64,000 nt of DNA from Theristus sp. LFF4_11 (GCA_030248135.1 JASANC010002767.1:1-64000), one strand, 5' to 3'; shown: positions 12,804-26,001, counted from the first letter of the stretch. A program made the numbers and translations. The notes: generated by a model not told the origin, from the letters alone.

Positions 12804-13147
12804 ACGTCCATAATTCTTAATCAATTTCATAATTCTTAATCTTCTCTTAACCACTTTACTTTTTCTTGCCTTTTTATTTATGTTTTTGTGGCCTTCTGAA
12901 CTTTTTTAAATCTTTTATCTGTCTGGGTTATGGCTTTCTAATTTCCATGTTACATTTCTGTATTTATGTTATTTAATTATCATGTTGCAAGTTTAAACCG
13001 GCCGGGGGAGCTTAACTAGTTTTTAAGTTTTAAGATTTTTAAAGATCTCTGATTTATCATTGTGTTTATCTACGTTAACAGTTTTTGTTGCTTTTATAAT
13101 TCGGTAAAAACAAATATATTGAGCACAGGAAGAACCGATCGTGGCAA

Positions 13148-13157
13148 AATAAATAAA
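13148..13157 (+). promoter_or_regulatory. Putative polyadenylation signals of chitinase 2
   Basis: Two overlapping AATAAA hexamers (13148-13153 and 13152-13157) lie about 345 bases after the chitinase 2 stop at 12801-12803. The intervening 12804-13147 is AT-rich with no ORF and is probably 3' UTR. The convergent GPCR gene ends at 13375. Confidence 0.5.
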
Positions 13158-13374
13158 CAAACATCTAAAAATTTATATCAAGCTGATCATTTTACTAAAT
13201 ATCGCGTACGTGTATGACACACTGTATATGTAGTACATTTTTTGTAACTGTATCTTCAGAGGCACAATATTGATCCGAACAAAAGAGTCGTGAAGCTCAC
13301 CCGCAAGAAATGCACTTTGTAGAAATTGTAGCTTGTGTGTCTGGATTGCCAGCGAGTCCTGCAATGGTGGCGCT

Positions 13375-15378
13375 CTAAATGACGTACGACCGCTCGATGA
13401 ACTGCGCCGCGTGCGACTGTCTGAACATCTGCACCCATCGTCGTGGTCGTCGCATGCTGAATCGCTTCAGCAGTGCTCGTCTGAACTTCACGTTGCATGC
13501 AAGATAAATCAGAAATGTGGTGGCAGCGTTCAGCGTGACGAGCAGATTGCCAACCTCCACCATCACCGTGTACTTTTCACTCCTGCTGAACTCGGCGACT
13601 CGTTGATTGTGCTGCGACATGATCTCAATGATGTTGTTGGCGAATGTCAGCAGGTTGCACACGAGAAACTCAACGCTGACGCCAGCGACCATGATGGTCA
13701 CCTTGATGTCGTTCTCCTTGTCATCCTCCTTCCTCTTTCTGTTGGTCATGGATGTCGACACCTGCGAGACACGTCTGCCCGATGAGCGACGTTTCAGGCT
13801 GGACGCGTTGCTTGACGCTGCGCTGGTGTTCGACTGTACGCTCGGTGCGTTGGTTGAGTGCGCTTCTGGCGGCGGTGGCGGCAAGAAGCTGGTCGATCTG
13901 GAGCACGTGTTCATTGCAGTGTTGTTGTCGCTGCTTGCTGTTGTGTCGTGCGAGCTCGTGCTACGTTTGCCGAGGTGATGCACTCCGGGCGACAGTGTCA
14001 ACTTTGCGGAACTCTTTGGCAGTGTCCCATTGCTGGTGTTCACCAATGACGATTGAAAGTGGCCGTTCTCTTCGCATCGTACCTGTCCACTGAGCATCGT
14101 GTCTGCGTCGACTGTACCAGCAACGGTCAATGCGGGCACCTTGTCATTGTCATTGTTGTTGCTGGTTTTCGTGCTTACGTGCATCAGTGCAATGTTGTTG
14201 TGCGTGCTGTTGCTGTCCGTGTCCGACCGACGATTGCCGGACTTTTTGCGTCGTGCCTTTCGCGTGCGCTTTTTGCGCCACTCTTGCTGCTGATGGAACA
14301 ACTCGTCGTCTTCATCAAAACTGTCACGCTGTGCCTTCATCAGCACGTTGTTAACCTACAGTGCCAATAAAAGTGGAAACTATTGCTGCACTGAAAACTT
14401 TTGAAGTAGACTGAATGAAAGCGAACATTTTGGAAAGTCACAGAAATTTCGTCGCTTTGAACGGTCAAAGCCGTGTTGGAATAACGTATGTACATGTAGT
14501 TACGTACGGTACCTGTTCCGACTTTGACGTCAGTTGCACCGCCATCTGCGTCATGAGCATCAGCGAGCTGCGTACATGCTGTGAGTCGTACAGAAATTTG
14601 CAGAAGAACAAATTGAATGGAATCAGCGTACAAATCGGTATCGTTACGAGAATGATCGCAGTCAAATAGATATGATAGAACATGTAGTAGGCGTGATTGC
14701 GCATCAGTTGGCCGGGCATCAGATGTCGGAACGTCTGGTTGTACACCTCGGACACGCACGGCAGCAGTGTCAGCTCGACGAAGCGGTTCAAGTTGAAGAC
14801 GACACCGAAGACGACGATGATCAGGAGCAGTTTGTTGATGACGGTCGGTGTCAAGTGACGGCGCGCAAAGTAGCGGTGCTTCAGAATGATGCATTGGTAG
14901 GCTGAGATGAGGATGGTCAAGTAGACGCCCCACGTGGCGGCCATCTGACTCAGCGGGAACGTCCACCGAATGATCAGCTCAATCATGGTCATGATGCGTG
15001 GCTGGCGTGTCTGCTCGGCCAGCACGGGCAACGCAAACATGAATGTGCTCGTCAGCATCAGTATCCAGTCGCTGATGGACAGAATCAACAGGCAGCGATT
15101 CAGAGCGGCACCGCGCATCCGTCGCATCGAGTAGACGGCAATGTTCAGCATGTTGCCGACGAGGCCGAGAATGAGGATCGGCAGTGATGCGTACAGACGC
15201 AGCAGCACCTGCAAAGAAGCGTATGCTGCGAGAGGGCATCTTGATGTCACTGTGCTTTGTGACTCACTTGTATGGTTGGATACGGAGTGTCGAACGTGCA
15301 CACCATCAGCTGACCAGCCAGGCCAGATCGATTGTCTCTGCTGGCTGCGACTGATTCGCTCACATTATACGCCATCAT
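13375..15378 (-). CDS. FMRFamide-receptor-like class A GPCR with very long ICL3
   Basis: This is a seven-helix peptide receptor of the plasma membrane, probably neuronal. Three exons in phase 0 (15378-15268, 15208-14513, 14355-13375) give 595 residues. The start is the ATG at 15378 (MMAYNVSES); an upstream exon is possible. The N-terminus has N-glycosylation sites NVS and NRS. TM1 carries GLVGNMLNI, TM2 SISDWILML. TM3 ends without DRY (about ISAYQCIILKHRYF). TM4 and TM5 precede a hydrophilic third intracellular loop of about 245 residues, rich in Ser, Thr, Asn and basic clusters, with a proline run. TM6 is near VTIMVAGVSVEFLVC and TM7 has NAATTFLIYLACN in place of NPxxY, followed by a basic helix 8 (KFRRALLKRF). 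The TM7 pattern resembles nematode and insect FMRFamide-type receptors. The ligand cannot be told. Confidence 0.85.
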
Positions 15379-15752
15379 CGCATTCGATTTGGTGGGCTCA
15401 CCATTGCACACAATGCTCGTTGCGAAACACCATGCCCATGGCACCGGTCACGCTACTGAAACAATTGAAAACTTTCACTGATTATAGTATGATAGGGGAT
15501 TGAAAATTTAGTTTGATTTCACGATTTTTTTCACGTGTGATTTCAACCTATTGTTGCACACAGTCACGCACACACAGGAACAACAGGCGATTTTTATTGC
15601 TGACATGGTGCCATACAATGATTGCTATTGAGTTTGTTTGTAACTTTGTAACAGCCGGCTACATGTTCAAAATACAGTTGGCTCAATATTCTGTCAAGGA
15701 CTTAGCGGGTAACATTTGGAATGTTCATAATAGCGGTTTTTTACACAGTGTC

Positions 15753-16178
15753 CTATAATTTGTATTCGTAGCGGAAGCAGAATAAAACCACTGCGCAAAC
15801 CACCAATATAAGGAGAATATAACCACCAACAGGAAGAAAAAAATGTAGCTTAGTAATCATGCGATCTGCACTGCTCACATACACCATCATGGAACACTGC
15901 ACTCTGAAAGTTTTAAGTAAGTCAATAAACAAGCAATCTTGCCTTTGTATTCGGAGCAGACTCATGGAAGGAATGTACGCCCCCTGATTCTGGCAGGAAA
16001 CAGCATGAAAACAGAAGATCAGACCGTGCGTGACCGCAGTTCCAATTTGAAACTGACACACATTCAAAATCTTGAGGACAGACTGATATGACGTGCATTG
16101 CAAAGTTTGAACACCCAAAAAGACAAAAGCAAAAACAACTGCACGTAATACTCTCAATCGTGATCTCTTTTGTAACAC
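15753..16178 (-). CDS. Hypothetical membrane-protein ORF (uncertain)
   Basis: A 141-codon open frame encodes a hydrophobic N-terminal segment (VVFAFVFLGVQTLQC), a middle with six or so cysteines, and a C-terminal membrane segment (GGYILLILVVCAVVLFCF) followed by a short charged tail. The layout would suit a small type I or two-span membrane protein. The frame has no ATG before the first hydrophobic segment (it opens with GTG), so an upstream exon would be needed; a possible acceptor precedes VVFAF. I recognise no family. It could be a chance ORF. Confidence 0.3.
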   Translation of the reverse strand: MLQKRSRLRVLRAVVFAFVFLGVQTLQCTSYQSVLKILNVCQFQIGTAVTHGLIFCFHAVSCQNQGAYIPSMSLLRIQRQDCLFIDLLKTFRVQCSMMVYVSSADRMITKLHFFLPVGGYILLILVVCAVVLFCFRYEYKL

Positions 16179-16444
16179 ATTACGTTATGAGCATGGTGTT
16201 TACTGTTCAGCGCAGCGATAACGCCGATTAGTGCACACAGCATCTGCGTGTTGCCACACACGTCACGGTGTTAGCAGAAAATCATTTATTTTCTGCAGCA
16301 AGAAGCGGACGTTTCTGAAACTGGCATTTAGTTGCTGGATACATCAACGTCAGGTGTAGGCACGCTTGAATTTGAATCTTATAGCTGGCGGAGGTGAAAT
16401 ACATCCTGTTTTGAGCTAAATGTTAATTTAGGAAAAGCAGTGGA

Positions 16445-16924
16445 ATGTCGTTCGGAGAAGTGGCCCTGCGGTAAGTAAAAAGTATTTTCAAAGAAACTTT
16501 TCTTCGGTCTTATAAAAACTTCCTAATTCTGTGTTCGCCACCGTTTCAAATGCTGCGCAGCAATCGTTGGTTGATATCTAGACCAAGCGAAACAAAAAAA
16601 GAAAGCGTTTGCCAAAATCGCGGAACAAGCAGCGCTTGGGGCATGATTACAGTCAGTAAATAAAATGGTGCATGTGTGTTCATGTGGTTGTTGTGCAGGC
16701 AAATTCGATTACGTTCCCTTGCCATGGTTGTCAGCAAATTCGAGACGTCTGGGTGGCATAGATTACCGGAACATTACTATCAAAAACGAACGCACGTTGT
16801 GCATGTACCTGCGCAGCTGCGTTTCCATTGGGCGCCCATAACAAAAACAGACAACCAATCAGTTGGGCTTGTTGTTTGTTTCCTTGAAATCTGGCATGCA
16901 GATTTCAGTCGACGGTTTTCCTGA
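16445..16924 (+). CDS. Possible two-exon small gene (weak)
   Basis: An ATG at 16445 starts MSFGEVALR and is cut after 26 bases by a perfect donor (GTAAGT at 16471). An acceptor at 16697-16698 restores the same frame (exon from 16699) and reads 74 more codons (QIRLRSLAMVV ... DFSRRFS) to a stop at 16922-16924, for about 83 residues. There is no recognised family. The clean start, donor and phase are the only support, and chance cannot be excluded. Confidence 0.22.
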
Positions 16925-19900
16925 TCGCGTTTTGTTGGCGGAATCACCTTACATATGACATCCACCAGCAGGCTGGGATTTGGGTAAGCTGGTGGGTGTC
17001 ACCGCCGTACGTAGCAGCACTTTGGTGAAGACCGGGCCTGAAGGAGAACGTCGCCACAGGCAAGCACACAACAACACACACAACTTGAACCTACCTAGCC
17101 CAAGACAAGCCCATTCAAGTGCGCCAGTCCCTGAATGAATCGCATGAAGCTGCCGGCGACAAAAAAGTGTGTGTGTGTGCCACTTACACAAACGTAATAA
17201 ATTATCTCTCTGAATTTGTCAAATGATGCGCGGCGAAGCGCGGTAAAACTAAAAAGTGTGAATTTTGCCTTTTAATCAACCGCAAAAACTGAGAGGAGAA
17301 ACGAAACAATGGCAATGTCTCATGCATGTCTGTTGTCAGACGGTGCACTGCAGTTCAAGTGCATGTTTGAACAACAACTCGGCTGGATAAAGTTGATTTT
17401 GCTAAGCAGAAAAAAATCTTTCTCACAAATAAGTGACAATGAATTCGTTTAAAAAATTGGAACGAAACTCTTGTCGTCTTGTTTGAGTAAAACCTGGCTC
17501 GGACTCATAACATTGATGATCTTCCACTGCAATATACTTACAACACAGCAAGTACGTACATTATGCAGCAACAGTTGTATCAGATATGTATCAACAGCGT
17601 GGCACTACGGTGGTTATTATTGAATTTTTGGGCAGCTTTTACCGCAAATATGGATCAGTAATTCGATATTTCAAAACGTCTCGATATGGAGTTTTTAAGG
17701 TCGACCAGGACTAAGATACATATAATCGTGCTGTAGCATGCAAGAAAAGGCGCTCGAAGCTGCAAAATGATGACACACATACAGACGTTTGTCAGGAATG
17801 TATAGATGTTTGTTGGTTCTCTGCTCCCCAGATGAAAACATGAGCACAAGAAATGCATGAAGAAGGCACATCAGGCGCAAAAAATATTTGCCGCTGGAAA
17901 ATATGATATGCGCTGAATTAGTGCGTCTGTTTGAGCGTCATCGAAGCAGCAGCCGAAAAAAAGAAACGGGCACGTTTTTTACGCAGCTGTGCTTGTGTGG
18001 CCGCTATGGGCATAATTACAATTTGCGCCTGTGAATCGGCTGTCGCTGCTCCGTCCTCGTATTATCGTTGCTTTCCATGTTCGTTGGACGCCTTCGCGTT
18101 CGGGAAGCAAGAAATCTTGGCGCATAAAAACCATAGGAGCCGTTCGACTGGAAAAGTGCACGATGGATGTGTTAAATCAACGCAGAACATTCCATATCCG
18201 CATTGAAACATGCGCGCCCATTAATAGTTGTTTATTGATTTTGCAGATTTATGCCGCAAAACACTGGTTTTAAATGGATCAGGCACACATGCTGCGAAGA
18301 ATAACGACAAAGATTTCTATACGATGCAGGTTTTCATATAATTTCTCTAAGTTCCTGCTTTGATGCGTTGATTGTTTATATGAGCTAGGGGTACATGTAC
18401 AACACCCATACTCTTGGAAGTATGGAAACTTCATAGGTACATACGCAGTAATCTACAGTTGTTGTTCCTGCTCTTTAATCTAATTTACGGATTTCTTTAC
18501 ACGTGTAGTTTATACCGTAGAGTTTTTTGAAAACGTAGAACAGAAAATTTTAAAATCGAAAGCAAGGTTTCTGAATTATGAACACGAAAATAAGATTGAA
18601 AAAAGCATGATGTACCGGCAAGATGTGCAGCAGCAGGCAGAAGAAACCTGAATCTGCATAGCAAACCCAAAGTCGTTTACGGTGCTGTTCAATATATTTT
18701 TTGCACACATAGCAACGCGAACGCTTGGGCAGCATTTTTTCGTTTTTTTTACCAAAATCGTCTTTTTTCGCATGAACAACTTTGCCTTGAACGCTTGCAT
18801 TTTAGATTGGGCTTGGCGAAAATGAATGAAGCTGAATATAAGCGGATCCAGTGGAGGGGCGAAACACAAAAAAGAGATCTGCTTGTCTTTCATGTGTGTT
18901 ACTGTGTATCGCTGTTTGTATTTCTGTCCTGTAGCAATGTTCTCTCTCTCTTCTCTAAAAAGTGCACATTTCGAACACTGGAGAATCGCAGCACAACGAC
19001 TAGATGAGAGAATCCCGCTTGTTCAGGTTGCATTAGTGTGATTGAAAAGAATTCTGTACGCACTTCGCATGGAAAAACCAGGAAGACACAACCCGATAAC
19101 GTGCAACAATGGTGGATGAAAAACAACAGCCTATCTAGTACACTACACCGTTGGTGCTTGAAACAATCGTTGTCCAACAACAGGCGCTTTTGGGCATAAA
19201 AGCCCGGTGCGGTCATTATGAGAAGACGCAAGACGCGGCACCTTTCTGCCAGCTCTTGCCGCTCTCTACCAGCGCGCATTAACTGTTTCTCTGTCTGGGT
19301 TACTTTCGCGTGCCCATTGAATATTTCTGCATGTACTTGGGCTCCCAAATTTCACCATAAACGTATGTCGACTTACATGAAGCCTTGCGTACACGCATAA
19401 GCACACCAAGAATACTCGCGGGAGTTTTCACTATTTTAAAATAAATGTTCTTTCAGTGTGCGTGTCCACTTTAAGCTAAGCTGGTAGCAACAACAAGCGA
19501 CCAAGCAGATTTCATTACCATCAATTCTTTATTACAGCACTTGTGCCACATTCTGCATGTATACATGTATGTCCTACACATATGTATGTTGTTATTATGT
19601 CGCCGGGTTATTGTAAGTCTGTTGATATATCCACATTATTGCTTGTTTTTGTTTGTTTGTTCCAGTAATCTCGATTTACGTTGAAAGTATCACTAACGTA
19701 TGAATATTTTCCTTTTCGCTCACATGGTACATGTACTACTTACTATGTATGGTTTTTGGTTTGTGTTTGGGCGTGAATCAGTTTTAGCTACTTGTAACGT
19801 TTTCTTTTATTCTAATTATACTGAACGCTGAACTAATTGAAAACATTTAGACCTTGAACTTTGATACTTCGCTTGACTATACCAAAATTAAACATAAGTA

Positions 19901-21483
19901 AAAAGTTATCAGCCTTAATCAAATTATCTAAAAATGCGGAAGACACATACAAAAGGTAGAATATGGATTTGTGTCAGCAGTGAGAAACTTTTTGGTTTGA
20001 TAACGCTTTTTATGTCTCTGATGTGGCACACGGAAACAAGTACATAAGAGTTATATTTTGCGCCGCGTTTGTTTTGCTGAAAAACGTAAAAAGTCGTTAA
20101 AAGTACTTTTCAATTGTTTTCTTCAATTTCGTTTTAATCACAGCATATATGCTAAATTCTGCAAATTCTGTGCAGAAACGGAAAACTTCAGAAACCTAGC
20201 AGAATAAGTAACACTTCCTTCAAAATCGTTATAATGCGCACACAGCACGTGTAGAACATCACCATAAAAAATTTCACGTGCACGCAGCATAGCTGTGGAT
20301 TATCACCTGTGTGCGGGAGAAAAATTTTATTTTCCTGTTATTCTCAGAGCGAGCAAAGTTATTTTGGAGTTTTAGTGCGAACAACCAATTATCCATATTA
20401 TGCCGGCATCCGCTGTCCGCTTCGCTCGCGAGTGGGCATGATTTGTTTCACATGTTGAAAACTTTCACGTTGAAACGGGTTTGTACACGGGGTACATGTC
20501 GTTGAATCACTTGCACGGTGCCCCCACTTCAACGACGTGTTAAAACAAAAGCAACAATGTCTCCATGAATCATTAGCGGTTGGGCTGGGCTTGTCTCAGA
20601 ATACTGTGTGCTTGCCTAGCTCAATTCCCCAGAGAGAAAATCATCGCCTTGCGAAAAACGCTGCAGCGGAGTGTCAATTTCGAAATTCGATTTGATTACA
20701 TGCAACAAAGAAGCCAAGATATAAAAAAACTGCATGAGACGTTTTGAAATGCAGATGAAACACCAAATAATGTTTCATGGACACCGCTTAAGCCTGTGGG
20801 TCTATTTATTCATTCGACTCTTTTTTGCGATGAAATGCAACTTTTTCGGATTAAGATAATGAAATAAAAGCAGCTTGTTGGACTGCTAAAGATAACGGCA
20901 ATTGATTGATGTGTTGCAACAAACTGTATGAGCTCTTGAAAACATAGAGGGAAAACCAGTGCAGATGAAACAGAAGCACATGAAACTGTTAAACGCTGTT
21001 CGCCTATCATCTGATAATCTGACATTTCACTTTCAATTATTTTTCGATATTGCGCGGTTGAAGATGTTTTGTGGGACTGAAGCTTTTCATTTGTCAAGTA
21101 ATGAATACATTGTATCAACAGTATTTCTACGTTGTCCGAAAGAATTTTGTTTACGTCAAAATTTTTCAATTGAATTTACTGAACGATCTGCATCACCAAG
21201 GTGACACTGTATGAGGCTCCGCTGACACATTCCTATGAGCAAAAACACCCACGGGAAAGGCAATGGTACATGAAGTTGTTGTTAAATTTGACACGTTGCA
21301 ATCGGTCGGATCAACAAACAGAAACGAGATTTTTCAAATTCAAGTCCAATGATACAATACGCATACTGTAACCATGGTAATAAACAATGGCATGTACAAA
21401 TTGCAACAATAAAAAACAACAAACAATGTTGGTACCCATATTGTTCCTCAATGCAGGTATCGACATTGTCCGTGTGTGCATCA
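16925..21483. other. Gene-poor AT-rich interval
   Basis: I see no supported gene in these 4.6 kb. ORFs of 60-150 codons occur on both strands (for example 18899-19348 and 20810-21169 minus, 17931-18206 and 21349-21852 plus), but they show no domains, have AT-driven composition and lack paired splice sites. The last of these partly covers the antisense of the SLC13 last exon. No SINE or inverted repeat was noticed here. Confidence 0.55.
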
Positions 21484-24400
21484 TCAAAAAAGTCTTGTCA
21501 CAGTGGCATTATTGAGTGGAACCGCATTGCTCGGATACACGCAGTGCGACGCATTTGCCCACTCGGGATAGCTGCCCAGATGAAACATCAGCCAGCCCCA
21601 TGTGTGAATGCTCAACAGCACTTCGAACATGCTCAGAAACTGAAAAAAAACAACGGTGGAACAGTGACAAAGTACTTTTTTATGTACCAGTTGAACACCC
21701 GCTGGTATGGTCTCGTTCTTTTATGTTTCTCTTCATACAAAGCCAAACAATATGTGACAAATTGCAAAACAAAATGCACTCAAAACAAAGAACAGTCGTG
21801 GTACTGCCGATACAGCTGGCATGGCCGCTTGCAAGCTTATTGTGCCCATTAATTTTACTCGTGCTTCATACTTCTTCTGTTTTAGATCTGCATATACTTG
21901 TGACATCATGATCAAGAAATGGACTCCGTGTAACTGATTTTATGCTATCACTCATATTCATGACAGTCGATCCGTTGTTACGTAATTTTGTGCCACTTTG
22001 AAGTGACATGCTGAGTGTCCATGCGCGATGATTGCATGTAACCAATCAGCGTTCTCAGTTAAAATGCAGCGAATGAGCAAGCTAGCCGTAGCAGCACTCA
22101 CATTCATGACACATCCACATTTGATCATGTCGATGACGCGCAACAGGCCAGACGAGAAGACGATCGCATTCGGTGGGGTGGCCACTGGCAGCATGTACGC
22201 AAACGAGGCTGCCTCCGACACCGGCAACGTCAGATAGCTGCCGCGCAAAAAAATGACAGTAATTGATGGTTTCTGTGATTGGCTGTTCGCCGTGAAAGCG
22301 CACCGCGTCTGTTTAAGAATCGTAAGTGGTGTCTCTGTGCCCTGTGGTAAAATGAACCAAACCCCGGCCAGGGTGTCTCACAGTGGGTTGACGCAGCGCG
22401 CTTCTGCGAGTTTCATGATGATGGGCAGAAGGATCTGCGACGTCGCTGTGTTCGATGTGATCTCAGTCAGATGCGTCATCAGCGCCATACTGATGATCAG
22501 GATCCAGAAGTTGGAAACGTTCAGCTGAAAAATTTGAAAATAAAGCCAATCTGATTCAACGTTTTTATAAAAAACGATCACATTGAAAAAACTGACCGAT
22601 GACAGTTTCAGAGCGACCAAGTCCGAGAGTCCACTAGATGTGGCCGATTTGGCCATCGCAAAGCCCCCGCCGAGCAGCAAAATCACGCCCCATGGAAAGT
22701 TCTTTTCTACTCCATTTTCGCCCCAGGTCAGCAAGGGGCGATAGTTGGGCGATATCTCGCGGGGCCAGATAAATAAAATTAAAACGACCGCTATAATTGC
22801 TGGGGTGTCACTGACAAATTGTGTGCCGCCGAAATTGAACCACGAACTCCTGTAATTGTTTTGATGAAAGTTGGAAGTTTATTTGTTCAAACATATTCTT
22901 CAAGCAAGCAAACAATAAACAGCTTGTGTGCTGCCTTTATCGAAATTTCTTTAGGTTTTTTCGAACTGACCATCCAGTGAGATCCCGTGTCAGCCATAAA
23001 AACAGGGCCAATGAGTACCACGCGAGCACGCTGACCTCAGCGAATCGAACGGGGCCCAATTGATTGAGTTCATGTTTCAGCACCTGGTTGGCACTTTTCG
23101 CTGCAGGACCAGAGGACGGTCGAAAAGTAGCCAGTAGATGGCGTGGCCCAAAAAACACCAGCTGCAGCCAGAGCCAACTCTGGAAAATGTTGATTACCGC
23201 TCCTGAAAATGAGTTTTTCTCGAAAAACGTCACAATAATAATGGTGAGCTCATTGTTGGTGCACGTTAGCCGTACATACCAGGTCCGTTGTAGGCGAACC
23301 AAGTGCCGTAGTTGATCGGGTGTCTGTCGCCATAGTTGCTGTCTAGTAATGATTTCATGACCACGTTTGGTGGTGTGCCAGTCAGTGTTGCGGTGCCTCC
23401 AATACTCGCAGAGTACGCCACTGACAACAAGAGTCCCTGAAAAATAAGCGTTTCAATCACTACAAACGTGTTCAACGTAACCTTAGCGGAAGAAGCACGA
23501 GAGGATCGGTGTTTACATGTGCTTCGTTTTAAAAACTTTTTTTGGCCGCAAAACAAAAACACGTTTGACACCCTCGTAGCCTGGTGGTAGCGCGTTGAAC
23601 TATTGTCTGTGCGTTTGGGGGATCGAGCCCGAACATTCAATGACAGAAAAGACTCGATGGGCACCCTACTCGACGGGAGTTCTGTCCTTTTCAGGGTTAG
23701 CCCTGGCTAAAAACATCGCCTGAAATCCCCAACAACAACAACAAACTGGACCTTGCAGATGTTTAGCTCCTCGCTGCTGAGGTATTTTGGACTGAGGATC
23801 ACGTTGTCATGGTGCTCTGCGGGGTTCTGTGGTGGCTGCCTCGGCAAATTTGCCTGAAAATCGGGTAAAATGGGAATGATATTTGTCTACGCTGCTAGAA
23901 CTGCAAACAAGAGGCAATCGCAGGCGCACACCTGGTTGGCGCCGGTGTCTGCGGTGACGGTGTGCAGCTGCAGGGGTGCCGGTGCGACCACAGTGGCCCT
24001 TCTCCGCGTGCGGATGTACTCCTCTGCGACTGACATCACCACAGGCACCATCATCGCAGACGTCGCTGTGTTGCTGATGAACATCGACAGAAACGCACAC
24101 GAAATCATGATACCTGCCGATGACGCATTGAAAGTCAAGTGGCCAAATATTGAAGCAATTAATAAAAAAAGCAATGGTGGTTCAAATTGCAATGAAATCA
24201 CGCACCGATCATGAGGCGGCCGGGCACAGTGCCGGTGGTGTTCAGAACGGTCAGCGCGATTCTGCGGTGCAGGTTGACTTCCTTGACAGCGACTGCCACG
24301 ATCAAGCCACCAGCGAACAGCCAGCTGCCATCCTGGAAAGCAGAACATCACACGTGTGAACATTAATGTTCTAAAAATGCGCACTCAAGTTTTGCAAAAC

Positions 24401-24751
24401 AAAACATTTGTCGCTTATTATACGTGAGATACAAAAAAGTTTCGGTTAATCATTTTGTGAAAAATTGAAATCGAAATTTGACCAACTCACCGAGAGATAA
24501 TGCGACGCAACCACTTTTGACGGAGTGACTGCGAGCAGGGGGAATGCAACAAGGGGAATCAAGGCCGTCACAGGCAACGGAATCACCTCGGTCACCCAGT
24601 AGGTCGCCATCACCAGGATCACATAAGTCACCTGCGGTATGCTGGTGCCTTCGCCTGGGTCCCAGAAGAGCATCACGGGCAGGAAGACGATCGGTGCCAC
24701 AAGGAACACGAGGGGGCGCCAATAGGACAGCGCGCCTTTGCGTCGCTCCAT
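21484..24751 (-). CDS. SLC13 Na+/di-tricarboxylate cotransporter, copy A
   Basis: This family (NaDC/NaCT/Indy) imports succinate, citrate and related Krebs intermediates with Na+ at the plasma membrane. Ten exons: 24751-24491, 24332-24206, 24113-23932, 23853-23752, 23436-23280, 23202-22971, 22849-22597, 22524-22382, 22237-22102 and 21639-21484; all phases agree, giving 582 residues. The start ATG at 24751 begins MERRKGALSYWRPL. Both Na+-site motifs are present: SNTATSAMMVP in exon 3 and SNTATSQILLPI in exon 8. Also seen are GTATLTGTPPN (exon 5), PWGVILLLGGGFAMA (exon 7) and MLPVATPPNAIVFSSG (exon 9). The last exon ends with a short Asn-glycosylated tail. The loop encoded by exon 4 is variable, as is usual for the family. 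A SINE fills much of intron 4. The gene is the downstream member of a tandem pair with the copy at 26002-28685. Confidence 0.95.
23570..23746 (+). repeat. tRNA-derived SINE, copy 2, in SLC13-A intron 4
   Basis: On the plus strand a tRNA-like head (gtagcctggtggtagcgcg as A-box region, ggggatcgagccc as B-box region) is followed by a body shared with copies at 2275-2431 and 61430-61596, and a tail aacaacaacaacaaac. The tail ends within about 5-10 bases of the splice donor of exon 4 (exon end 23752, minus strand). This copy is the most intact of the three. Confidence 0.85.
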
Positions 24752-26001
24752 GCTCCTTGTGGAAGTTCACTGTCAGTCACCTGGGCGAAGTTACTCTGCA
24801 AAAATTTAAAAAATTGAAAGCTGACACAGTGGTTTGCTGTGTCATTCATTTGCCGCATGTTCATTCAAAACGTTTAAAATGCAGAGCGTTGGGTGCAATC
24901 AATTTTTGAGTTTTCTAACACACATACAAATTAATGATAAAACTTTTGGGAACGAAAAAATACAGTTATAAATTCGAGCAAGACTGTAACGCTTACGTGC
25001 CAAATCACACGGTATTTTCAGCGTTCTTTAACGAGCAAAAACGAATTCAAACAAACATTGGGTAAACAAAAATTTCAAAACACAAAGCATCTGACAAGCT
25101 GAAAAGGAGTACAATAATAATAATGGTTTTCAGCAAAATCTGTGGTCAGCCCGTTGCAATGCCGAAATGACAAACTGGAATGAAGTTTTTATGAATGCGG
25201 GTTTATTGCAGTAAAATATATACTGGAATTGCACGTTTTCATTCCAAGTTTTACACGTACATTACATTCTCTCTGAACATGTCTTTGTCCATATACTGTG
25301 GCATGTGGCAACATATACTTTTTGCAACATTTTTTCCTTTGCGGTAAAGAAGTGCCGTTTTCCATGAAAACTGTAGTGGGCGCTTCAGACTAACCAACTT
25401 GCCTGTTTTTGTATTCGCTGTCTCTGTGACTCTGACTCATGACGCGGTGCAAAAGTACGTTGAATTATATGAAAACAAACCGATGAAATTGTGATCAAAA
25501 ATGAAAATCTGTGGAAAGGGAAGCATAAGCAGATTTGACTCCCCGGTACGGAAAAATACCTTTCGTGTAGCCTTTTGTCTGTCCACCTTTATGTTTATTT
25601 CTGTACCATACCTTATTCATGCCCATTTTCGTGCCATGCCTTTAAAAATGACCGTGCGGTTGAAAACAGCCATAACAACAAGAATGGTACACCGGCTGTT
25701 TTTTGAAATCACAGTCATTATGGCACCAAAAAAGGATGGCACAAAAAGGGAATGAAAAAAAGCGTTTATCCCTTATTGTGAAATATACAGGCTGGATCGT
25801 ATTTTTTTCCGAGCACATAAAACTTGTTTTCGCGGCTTGAAAATTTGTCTCGTTTTCTGTTGTACATTTTCAATGTTTTTATTGCAAAATTGTTCAACCA
25901 ACGAATGTTTCACAAAAGGTGTTGGCACTGGATGCAAAAAAAACAGATATTCGTTATGTAAAATGCGGTTGCACTTTTTGAGAGCAGAGAACCGCAAACC
26001 G
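24752..26001. other. Intergenic between the SLC13 copies
   Basis: These 1.25 kb hold the 3' end of SLC13-B and the promoter of SLC13-A. ORFs at 25501-25755 and 25773-25997 have no domain or homology that I recognise. Nothing else was identified. Confidence 0.5.

Noticed and set aside
17931..18206. Plus-strand ORF with a signal-like N-terminus
   Set aside because: Opens with TTG, no in-frame ATG before the hydrophobic part and no acceptor that would supply one.
20810..21169. 119-codon minus-strand ORF
   Set aside because: Composition follows AT-rich DNA; no signal, domain or splice context.
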